Origin: CAKZSB01 sp964573105
Lineage (GTDB): Bacteria > Pseudomonadota > Gammaproteobacteria > Granulosicoccales > Granulosicoccaceae
Reading direction: 5' to 3'
Assembly: GCA_964573105.1 (NCBI GenBank)
Contig: CAZNIS010000024.1
Span: 1-64,000, forward strand
DNA: 64,000 nt
The position numbers and the translations under genes are program-made. Positions within the stretch are counted from its first letter, which is position 1. Each line of letters opens with the position of its first letter. Shown piece by piece: positions 8,547-15,401 of this stretch. Under the pieces are notes generated by a model. That model did no database searches. It was given only the letters and a program-made list of their open reading frames with translations, and was not told the DNA's origin.

Positions 8547-9932
8547 CTAAAGGTTTGCATATACCACGCGCTCGACGTGTGCCTGTGCCTCGGCAACCAT
8601 CTGTTGCTCATCGAGCCCTGGAAACTCACCGTTGCGCCAGACGATACGACCGTTGATCATGGTGAGATCCGTTGGTGTGGTGATGCCGACCTTGGCAATC
8701 AGGCTCTGTGGATCGTGGGTGGCACCGATATATTCCACCTTGCGGGTATCGAGCATGAAAAGATCGGCCGCCTGACCTGTCGCCAGCGAGCCCAGGTCAG
8801 GACGGCGCAGAAGATCGGCACCGCTGCGCGTGGCATAGTGCAGAAAGGTGTGCGGGTCCGGCACCGCAAAGTCATGTTGCGATGCAACCAGCGCCTGCAG
8901 CATATAGGCGCTGTGGATACAGTGCATGAGGTTGGAGTTGTCATTCGATGCGGCGCCGTCGACACCCAGCCCGATGCGCACACCGGCGGCCTGCATCTGT
9001 GCCAGCGGTGTGACTTCTGCGCCCACCAGATAGACGGGCTCTGGACAGTGCGAGACACCAGTCCGGGTGCGGCTGAGTGTGTCGATTTCGGCACCGTTTA
9101 GTTCCCAACAGTGCGCGAGCCAGACATCTGGCCCGACAAACCCGATCGATTCGCACCAGTCAACGGTGCGCATACCGGTGCGCTCGCGAATGACTTCGCT
9201 TTCACCCTCGCCAACATGGCTGTGCAGCAGCACGTCGCTGGCGCGCGCCAGCGCGACGGACTCGGTAAAGGTGGCAGAGTAACAGTTGACCGGCTGACAG
9301 GGCGCGAGCGCGACCTGACGCATACTGTAACGCGCCGGATCGTGGAAGTGTTCGATCAATCGTGTGCAGTCGGCGATAAATTCATCTGTGTTCTCGCGCA
9401 TCTCATCCGGGATGGTGCTGCCCTCGGATTTTGGCAGCGTGTTACAGCCGCGGCCGGCGTGAAATCGCATTCCAAGCTTGTCGGCGGCATCGAACTGGCG
9501 ATCGATCAGGTACTTGCCGGCGTGGCGTGGAAAATTGTACTGGTGGTCAAACGCCGTGGTGCAGCCATGTTTGATCAGCTCGCCCATAGCGGCGATGCTT
9601 GAATGGTAAAAACAGTCTTCATCCAGCCGCGAAAACAGCGGATAGATTTTATCCAGCCATTCGAGTACCGAGAGTTTTGTCCAGTCCAGATGAGCGTGAT
9701 TGCGCACAAAACACTGGAAAAAGTGATGGTGGGTATTGATCAGCCCGGGGTATATAAAGTGGCCGGTGGCATCGATGACGGTGGTATCGGGCGGAAGATC
9801 AGAGGCGGGGATATCGGCATCGATACGCACCACTGATGGGCCGGTGACGAGTAGATCGGCGTGGCGATGCACGCGGTTGCTGGCATCGCAACTGACAATC
9901 GCGTCGCAGCCCTTGAACAGTGTGCTGCTCAT
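8547..9932 (-). CDS. Amidohydrolase of the 8-oxoguanine deaminase / AtzB-like class
   Basis: A 461-residue metal-dependent deaminase of the subtype III amidohydrolase family. The metal motif THHH is at residues 67-70; HSHVGEGE, the VSHCPEP segment and the GVDGAASNDNSN segment follow, the last carrying the catalytic Asp. The GVDGAASN pattern is the hallmark of 8-oxoguanine deaminases and related s-triazine or pterin deaminases. The start ATG overlaps the GST stop (ATGA). Lying between a Rieske oxygenase set and a purine-type importer, it most likely deaminates an imported or oxygenated purine-like ring. The exact substrate cannot be read from sequence. Confidence 0.75.
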   Translation of the reverse strand: MSSTLFKGCDAIVSCDASNRVHRHADLLVTGPSVVRIDADIPASDLPPDTTVIDATGHFIYPGLINTHHHFFQCFVRNHAHLDWTKLSVLEWLDKIYPLFSRLDEDCFYHSSIAAMGELIKHGCTTAFDHQYNFPRHAGKYLIDRQFDAADKLGMRFHAGRGCNTLPKSEGSTIPDEMRENTDEFIADCTRLIEHFHDPARYSMRQVALAPCQPVNCYSATFTESVALARASDVLLHSHVGEGESEVIRERTGMRTVDWCESIGFVGPDVWLAHCWELNGAEIDTLSRTRTGVSHCPEPVYLVGAEVTPLAQMQAAGVRIGLGVDGAASNDNSNLMHCIHSAYMLQALVASQHDFAVPDPHTFLHYATRSGADLLRRPDLGSLATGQAADLFMLDTRKVEYIGATHDPQSLIAKVGITTPTDLTMINGRIVWRNGEFPGLDEQQMVAEAQAHVERVVYANL

Positions 9933-10624
9933 TCGATCGCCCCGCTTGCGATGACTTTTGCGGCGTGCGGGCCGGGATCGCGCTCTTCGTGCAACTCGTA
10001 GATACCTGGCATGGTGACGAAACCGGGCAAACTGCGCAGCGCGTGTAGCCAGCTGCGAATTGCGGGATACGGGTCGTGTTCAATGCCGGCATCGGGGCTT
10101 AGCGCGGTGTAGGGAAAACAGGCGATGTCGGCCACGGTTGGCGCATCGCCGGCTAGCCATTGACACCCGCGTATGCGTTGTTCTGTCAGGTGGCTTTCCA
10201 GTTCGCGCAAGGCGATAGTCGCACCGGATCGGGCGGGCTCTGCGTCGATTGCTTTGTTCAACATGCTGTGCAGGCGCAACTCGCCGATGGTGGCGCCCAG
10301 CCGCGAGGCGAAACCGAGCCACTGCAACAGCTGCGCGCTTTGTTCAGCTGAGCTTGCCTGCGGCCACCAGCGTCGGTCTGTATCAAAACGCTCGGCCAGC
10401 CAGACGAGCATCGCCTGGGTTTCAGTCAGTACCGCGCCGGTATCGGTAACCAGCACTGGCAGGGTGCCGGCCGGGTTGAGTTGCAGCATCGCTTCGGATT
10501 TGTGCGCTCTTCCGGGATGAAAATCGACAGAGATGGCTTCGTAGTTGACGTTCAACAGGCTCGCCATCAAGCGTACCTTGTAGCAATTGCCGGACAGCAC
10601 ATAGTTGTAGAGGGTGAAAGCCAT
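9929..10624 (-). CDS. Glutathione S-transferase family protein
   Basis: A 231-residue GST. The thioredoxin-like N-terminal half has YNYVLSGNCYKVRL, the cis-Pro segment GTLPVLV and the Glu-Thr pair TETQAM that binds the glutathione gamma-glutamyl group. The helical C-terminal half has TVADIACFPY with the N-capping Asp. Its ATG overlaps the oxygenase subunit stop by one base, and its stop overlaps the deaminase start by four, so it is embedded in the operon. A GST in an oxygenase pathway often opens epoxides or removes a leaving group; here that is inference. Confidence 0.85.
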   Translation of the reverse strand: MAFTLYNYVLSGNCYKVRLMASLLNVNYEAISVDFHPGRAHKSEAMLQLNPAGTLPVLVTDTGAVLTETQAMLVWLAERFDTDRRWWPQASSAEQSAQLLQWLGFASRLGATIGELRLHSMLNKAIDAEPARSGATIALRELESHLTEQRIRGCQWLAGDAPTVADIACFPYTALSPDAGIEHDPYPAIRSWLHALRSLPGFVTMPGIYELHEERDPGPHAAKVIASGAIE

Positions 10625-11469
10625 CAGCGACTCTCAAGCGCGCCGTACCAGGCGCCACGCTTTTTCAGCCAGCGTCGATAGGATATCGACGTCAGGTCCG
10701 CGCGAGTGGGAATTTCCAGACCTGGATCGAGCGGCAGTTTTCTCGGGATCTGATTTTCCAGAATTGATCGGTCCTGCAGAAAAATGAATTGCTGGAACTG
10801 GATGAGATCGGCCATGGTGCTGGTGTCGTCATAGAGCGCCATCCACGGCCAGACATCACAGGTCTCTTCGTCGAGTGGCTGCACGAACAGCGCGATCACA
10901 TCCATCGCGTCCGCGCGCTGCGGACAGGTTTTGTAGAGTATCGCAACCATCGGTGCGGGCACGCGATAGATATATTGGGTCTCGATGCCACCCTCGGCAG
11001 ATTTGGCCGCCTGCGGCTGGTAGAAGCGTATGTTGCTGGCGATGACCTCGTCTTTGCGCTCATCGATGTTGACATCGTACTTGTAGACTTCGGTGTGGGG
11101 CTCGGCGCCCAGCACATCGGTGTGTACGAACGGAAAATGCGCGATGTCGAGAAAATTCTCCACCGCCCGCAATGGCGAGCAGGCCACACGCACGACACCG
11201 CACGGCACCAGTCGTCGACCTGGCTCCGCGGCTTCGGGGATGTCGAACAGTGGCATCGGATCGCGACCGGGCGACACCCACCAGTGATCAAAGGCCTGCT
11301 GCACTGCCAGCGATTCGCCATTGGCGCTGGCGATGAGTGTGCCATCGGCCTCGCCGCACAAGGTCAGCGCAGTCCCCAGCAGTTGAGTCTGGCGCGATTG
11401 CCCCGCAGCCAGTTCCGCTGTCATGGCGACCGGATACCAGTACTGCAGTGCGTGTTCGCGAGCGTTCAT
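10624..11469 (-). CDS. Ring-hydroxylating oxygenase catalytic subunit lacking a Rieske centre
   Basis: A 281-residue protein resembling VanA-type oxygenases but without any 2Fe-2S ligands. The opening QYWYPVAM and LLGTALTL match the start of a normal Rieske domain. The CxH...CxxH part is replaced by a short segment around GESLAVQQAFDHWW. The mononuclear iron motif is intact: NFLDIAHFPFVH, with D108, H111 and H116. The missing iron-sulfur centre is supplied by the preceding gene, whose stop overlaps this start by ATGA. The complex should insert oxygen into, or demethylate, a small heterocycle. No reductase gene is near. Confidence 0.78.
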   Translation of the reverse strand: MNAREHALQYWYPVAMTAELAAGQSRQTQLLGTALTLCGEADGTLIASANGESLAVQQAFDHWWVSPGRDPMPLFDIPEAAEPGRRLVPCGVVRVACSPLRAVENFLDIAHFPFVHTDVLGAEPHTEVYKYDVNIDERKDEVIASNIRFYQPQAAKSAEGGIETQYIYRVPAPMVAILYKTCPQRADAMDVIALFVQPLDEETCDVWPWMALYDDTSTMADLIQFQQFIFLQDRSILENQIPRKLPLDPGLEIPTRADLTSISYRRWLKKRGAWYGALESR

Positions 11470-12146
11470 GTCTGCTCAGCCGAACTGGTTTCAGCATTGC
11501 GACGCACCGACTCGAGCCAGCGCGACAGCGCGATGCGAATATCGACGCTGAATGACGCGTCGATCAGTGCGTGGGCGATGACGCAACCGGTTTGCGGTTG
11601 CTGCAACGCGATGACAAGACCGGCCGGTGTGTCTGCCGCGTTGAGTGTCAGAATTAGCGGCGAATCGCCAACGTACTCGGGCGGACGATCAATCTCGCAA
11701 TCGGCTGGTGGCGGGGTCTGCGACAGCGCTGTGACAAGCGCCTGCGGTTCACAGTCCAGTGTCAGGCTTCGCAAGCCATCCCGCCCGGCTGGCAGGGGGA
11801 TGGTCTGCACGTCGGATTCGGTGTCGAGCCAGATCAGCCCATCACTTTCGGACACATTGAAAATGGTTGGCCGAACCGTTTTCGGCGGTGTCAGCTCGGG
11901 GTGGGCGGGGATGTAGTGACAGTAGCCGGCACTGTTGTAGTGCCACCCATGATAGGCGCAAGCCAGCGACTCACCGCGCACGAAACCGTGTGACAGCCGC
12001 ATTCCGCGATGCGGACAACGGTTTTCCCAGGCGTTGATAACGCCACTGGTACTGCGCCAGACCGCCACGTCATGCTGGCCGATCCGGGCGCGCATGACCT
12101 GGCGTGGCGCGAGATCGTTGGACAGACCAATGGGCTCCGAAGTCAT
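11466..12146 (-). CDS. Stand-alone Rieske 2Fe-2S protein with extra C-terminal domain
   Basis: A 226-residue protein. Residues 10-120 form a Rieske domain with C44-P-H46 and C63-x2-H66, separated by the usual 16 residues and followed by YHGWHYNSAG. After about residue 125 there is a second segment of roughly 100 residues that I do not recognise; it has no metal motif. Overlaps of four bases with both neighbouring genes point to a stoichiometric complex with the Rieske-less catalytic subunit. Single-polypeptide oxygenases of this family normally carry both centres, so this is a split enzyme. HpxD/HpxE-type hypoxanthine oxygenases of Klebsiella are a possible comparison, from memory. Confidence 0.8.
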   Translation of the reverse strand: MTSEPIGLSNDLAPRQVMRARIGQHDVAVWRSTSGVINAWENRCPHRGMRLSHGFVRGESLACAYHGWHYNSAGYCHYIPAHPELTPPKTVRPTIFNVSESDGLIWLDTESDVQTIPLPAGRDGLRSLTLDCEPQALVTALSQTPPPADCEIDRPPEYVGDSPLILTLNAADTPAGLVIALQQPQTGCVIAHALIDASFSVDIRIALSRWLESVRRNAETSSAEQT

Positions 12147-12466
12147 GTGTGGTCGATTGGCTTTACAGGTGGCACGGAGTATCTTACGAATTGCCGCGGT
12201 TGTCGATAGAACGTGTCGGGTGTGGCAATCTCACGACGGCTGACGGTGTCGACCTGCGCATCGATCGGACCCAGGCTGCACGCGACTTCCAGCGCTTCGA
12301 CCAGCACGCGTTCGCCGCTGGCCTGCAGCTGGATCCGGTTTTGCGTCAAGCGCCTAACCCATCCTGACAGGTTCAGTAGCCGCGCTCGACGCACTACCCA
12401 GTCGGCCATAGCGTCATCGCAAAACGAACCGTCGATGACAAGCTCAAGTGTCAACAGATCCTGCAC
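12143..12466 (-). CDS. Acylphosphatase-like protein lacking the catalytic residues
   Basis: About 107 residues if it starts at GTG 12466; the frame stays open to a TTG at 12556 but that extension is Ser/Arg-rich and unlike the family. The body follows the acylphosphatase fold closely: strand LELVIDG, helix WVVRRARLLNL, turn SGWVRRL, then IQLQASGERVLVEAL and GPIDAQVDTV. The catalytic loop GxVQGVGFR has become GSFCDDAMAD, so the phosphate-binding Arg is gone. The Asn after the glycine-aromatic turn is replaced by Arg. It overlaps the Rieske gene by ATGA and heads the operon. I infer a structural or regulatory role rather than hydrolysis. Confidence 0.6.
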   Translation of the reverse strand: MQDLLTLELVIDGSFCDDAMADWVVRRARLLNLSGWVRRLTQNRIQLQASGERVLVEALEVACSLGPIDAQVDTVSRREIATPDTFYRQPRQFVRYSVPPVKPIDHT

Positions 12467-12556
12467 GGCTTCTACAACTGTTGTCGATCGGCAGCTCACG
12501 CGACTCCGGGTGATGCGTTTTTTGCTGCAGGGCGATGCCAATTTTGCAGCAATCAA

Positions 12557-12862
12557 CTGGGTTCAATTAATCCATCATAAACCAAAACGCTGCGACGGCA
12601 TCAGCGCGCCAAGCGATATTGTGGCGCGTGTGTCTTATCGCAGCGCTGCTATCACAGTAACCAGGCACGCCGAGCAGTTGCACGGTGACAAGATATGATG
12701 AAAGTGCCGACGCTCGCCAACTGTCAGTTGAAAAGAGGTGAGGACATTACGCGTAGCTTTTAAATTGATCTAAATCAAAAAAACGGTGCAGCACCTGGCC
12801 GGCTTATTGTGCAGCTCTTAACCGCATCGCTGTCACTGTTGACGTCATCGCCAGATTGCGAG
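12557..12862. promoter_or_regulatory. Leader and control region of the split-oxygenase operon
   Basis: A 306-base gap between the histidine kinase stop and the first minus-strand operon gene. It contains a perfect FNR-type dyad and a second small inverted repeat, CAACTG-T-CAGTTG, at 12718-12730. The flanks of the dyad are AT-rich in an otherwise GC-rich region. I cannot place a convincing -10 hexamer at the standard FNR spacing, so the transcription start is unknown. Confidence 0.5.
12765..12778. promoter_or_regulatory. FNR/Anr-type binding site
   Basis: TTGAT-CTAA-ATCAA matches the FNR/Anr consensus TTGAT-N4-ATCAA at every position. The only downstream gene on either strand that it could serve is the minus-strand operon beginning near 12466; the plus strand runs into the 3' end of the kinase gene. 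It lies about 300 bases from the assigned start codon. Oxygen-responsive control of an oxygenase operon would make sense, but binding is not shown. Confidence 0.6.
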
Positions 12863-14215
12863 TCATGCTGACTCACTTTGACGACTGATCAGCGGTTGCT
12901 CGTAGTGGAAGCGAAATCCACCGCTCTCACCATTAGACAGCGTCAACTTGCCCTGTAGCTGCCGTGCAATTTCGTGGCAAATAGCAAGGCCGAGTCCGGC
13001 ACCTGCACTGGTTGCCTGCTCGATGGGGCGATAGAACGGTTCGTGCAGTTTCTGCAGATGCTCGTCATCCACCCCCGGCCCTTCATCGCTGATAGTAAAT
13101 ATCGCGTGGTCCACTTGCTTGCGCAATTCAACGCGGATAACACCGGCCATTGGCGAGAACTTGATGGCGTTGGACAGCGCATTTCTCACCAGATGCTGGA
13201 GCTGGTTGTTTTTGTCCCTGAGCGTGATTTCATCGTTAGGTTCGACGACGATTTCCAGATCCCGGTCTTCTGCAATGGCATAGAGATCGGCTATTTGGTC
13301 CCTGACCAGCGCATTGAGATTGACTGTGCTGGTTTGCCCGTCATCCAGCGCCTGTGCGCGGGCCAGATCGAGTAATTGATTGACCAGTCTTTGCAGCCGA
13401 CGGGTACTGGCTTTCAGTGCCAGCTCGCGCTGGTGTCGTGCGTCGTTGTTTGCGGCTCGCTGCAGGTTGTCGATCTCCAGTGACAGCGCGGTGATGGGTG
13501 TGCGCAATTCGTGTGCGGCATCGGCGATGAATCGCTGCTGGCGCTGGTTGTACGCATTGTTCTTCTGCAACAACGATTCGATCGAAGAGACAAATGGCAA
13601 TACTTCCAGCGGAATGTCTTCGCGGCTGCTCAGATCGAGATCGAGCGTATCGCTGTCACTAATCGTTCGCCCGATGCGGTTTAACGGTTTAAAACTGTGT
13701 CGAACAACGAGTGTGACCAACAATGGTGCCAGTAGAAACAAACCAATCAAAGGCAATGCGGTATTGAGCGCGCTGTTCATGGCCATTTCAGTTTTAACGG
13801 CCAGTTTCTGTACCACGGCGTATCGAGTTTCAGTTTGTCTGTTTCCGGTGAGGTAGATCCGCCACAACTCTCCGCGTGCACCGACAGTGTGAAAGCCATC
13901 TGACAGCGATGGTTTGATTGGAAATCTCCCGTGTCGTCGCTTGCTCAGGGCCCACACCTGCACACCATCGTCTGTGTCGTGGTCATGGCGTCTATAGGTA
14001 TCATCGCGCACTTCTATCTGGTTGTTGCGCACCAGTTGCGCAACTGACAACAGCGTTTCATCCTGAACATCACTGGCCTCGAGGTAGGCAGTAACAGCCG
14101 CTGCGATAGTGGCGAGAATCAACACCGCAAAAAAACAAATGAACAGCGCCGTGCGCAGCCGCCTGGACAATATTGGATTGCTGAGCGCTTGCGCTTTTGC
14201 AGGCCAGAGCCTCAC
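12863..14215 (-). CDS. Sensor histidine kinase (QseC/PmrB-like)
   Basis: A 450-residue membrane kinase. A transmembrane segment near residues 22-45 and another near 150-170 bracket a periplasmic sensor of about 100 residues. A HAMP-like linker follows, then the dimerisation box FIADAAHELRTPI with the phospho-accepting His. The ATP-binding boxes are NALSNAIKFS, DEGPGVD and GAGLGLAI. It starts with GTG overlapping the regulator stop (GTGA), so the pair is translated together. The layout is that of QseBC/PmrAB systems, which sense metals, peptides or envelope stress; the signal here is unknown. Confidence 0.88.
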   Translation of the reverse strand: MRLWPAKAQALSNPILSRRLRTALFICFFAVLILATIAAAVTAYLEASDVQDETLLSVAQLVRNNQIEVRDDTYRRHDHDTDDGVQVWALSKRRHGRFPIKPSLSDGFHTVGARGELWRIYLTGNRQTETRYAVVQKLAVKTEMAMNSALNTALPLIGLFLLAPLLVTLVVRHSFKPLNRIGRTISDSDTLDLDLSSREDIPLEVLPFVSSIESLLQKNNAYNQRQQRFIADAAHELRTPITALSLEIDNLQRAANNDARHQRELALKASTRRLQRLVNQLLDLARAQALDDGQTSTVNLNALVRDQIADLYAIAEDRDLEIVVEPNDEITLRDKNNQLQHLVRNALSNAIKFSPMAGVIRVELRKQVDHAIFTISDEGPGVDDEHLQKLHEPFYRPIEQATSAGAGLGLAICHEIARQLQGKLTLSNGESGGFRFHYEQPLISRQSESA

Positions 14216-14871
14216 GTCTTTGGTACCATCCAGCCCAGCCCACGAACGTTTTTAATCGCGCGCTTCTCGGTCTTTTTCCGCAACGAGTGGATCAGAAACT
14301 CAATCGCATTGCTGTTGATCTCCTCGTCCCAGCCATAGACTTTCTCCTCCAGTTCTTCTCTGGAGTAGATGCGGCCAGGCGAACGAAGCAGCGCATGGAT
14401 CAATCGGTACTCCTTGCCCGTCAGCTCAATCGGTTGATCTCGAAACGATGCGGTTTTGTCAGCCGGATCGACAGTAAACTCTCCGTTCCCGAGCAGTGGC
14501 TGGCCGCTACCCGAATGACGCCGTGCAACAGCGCGGATACGGGCCATCAATTCATCGACCTGAAACGGTTTCACGAGGTAGTCATCGGCGCCCAGATCAA
14601 GACCCGCGATGCGATCTTCCAGCGCATCGCGTGCAGTGATAATAATCACCGGCACGCTGTTACGTTTTTGTCGTATCTTCCGCAGCACAGTCAGCCCATC
14701 CTGTTTCGGCAGGCCGATGTCCAGCAACACCAGTTCGAACATACCCGCGTCAATGCTCGCAAGCGCGGTACTTCCGTCTGTGACCCAGTCGGCAGCCAAT
14801 CCGGCATCCTGCAGGGCGCTGGATATGGCTGCCGCAATCTGGGTGTCATCTTCGACGAGCAAAATTCGCAT
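14212..14871 (-). CDS. OmpR/PhoB-family response regulator (QseB/PmrA-like)
   Basis: A 219-residue regulator. The receiver domain has the acidic pair EDD at 7-9, phospho-acceptor D51 in LLDIGLP, the T/S and K positions in IITARD and YLVKPF. A winged-helix DNA-binding domain ends with VRGLGWMVP. I start it at ATG 14871 (MRILLVED); an open extension upstream has no homology. Its partner kinase follows with a four-base overlap. A small membrane-protein gene lies 17 bases upstream on the same strand. Confidence 0.92.
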   Translation of the reverse strand: MRILLVEDDTQIAAAISSALQDAGLAADWVTDGSTALASIDAGMFELVLLDIGLPKQDGLTVLRKIRQKRNSVPVIIITARDALEDRIAGLDLGADDYLVKPFQVDELMARIRAVARRHSGSGQPLLGNGEFTVDPADKTASFRDQPIELTGKEYRLIHALLRSPGRIYSREELEEKVYGWDEEINSNAIEFLIHSLRKKTEKRAIKNVRGLGWMVPKT

Positions 14872-14888
14872 AGGGCGGATGATACGAA

Positions 14889-15209
14889 CTATCCGGCAAC
14901 CTGGCCACGTTCGTCGGCGCTCATTTCGGCCTCGATAGTGGTCTCGGCAGCCGCAAGGTCTCGTTCGAGCTTTGCCTTCATCGCCCACATCGCAACCGCA
15001 AGCAGCGGTAGCAGGGCCAGTGACGCCAGAATCAGCACAGCGCCGGCAAGAAATGCGGCCACACCGATGCCTATCGCCGCCAGTAGCGCCAGCGGGCGAA
15101 CTACCCAGCGAGTGAAGTTGTCGTCGCTTTCCATCGAAAAAGCTTTCTTCAGATCAAATTGACGCAGGGTGACGCCATCGATGTTGACCGTATTGGTGGT
15201 ATTGATCAT
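14889..15209 (-). CDS. Small two-helix membrane protein ahead of the two-component system
   Basis: A 106-residue protein of unknown function. It has a polar N-terminus, then a nearly continuous hydrophobic stretch (about residues 36-76, enough for two membrane spans), and an acidic coiled C-terminus rich in Glu and Ala. The start ATG has GGAG seven bases upstream. It ends 17 bases before the response regulator and probably shares its transcript, so it may be an accessory or target of the two-component system. I do not recognise the family. Confidence 0.65.
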   Translation of the reverse strand: MINTTNTVNIDGVTLRQFDLKKAFSMESDDNFTRWVVRPLALLAAIGIGVAAFLAGAVLILASLALLPLLAVAMWAMKAKLERDLAAAETTIEAEMSADERGQVAG

Positions 15210-15401
15210 TGAGTTCTCCAGTTCAGTTGCTTAGTGGATCAGCGTTTTTGCTGATGGGAGAACTATATGGCGCGAAAATTAGCGATAACTTAGCGTGGCT
15301 GGCTTTGGGCCGAAACCGCTATGTTTACCCCGATATGCCGCTAACGCGGCCAACGATCCCGCCTTTTTCGCGCGCGAACAGCACAGATAACCCAGCGCTG
15401 A

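Noticed and set aside
10789..11916. 375-codon open frame on the plus strand
   Set aside because: Antisense shadow of the Rieske and catalytic oxygenase genes, which have firm motifs.
14197..15162. 321-codon open frame on the plus strand
   Set aside because: Antisense to the response regulator and small membrane protein; no family features.
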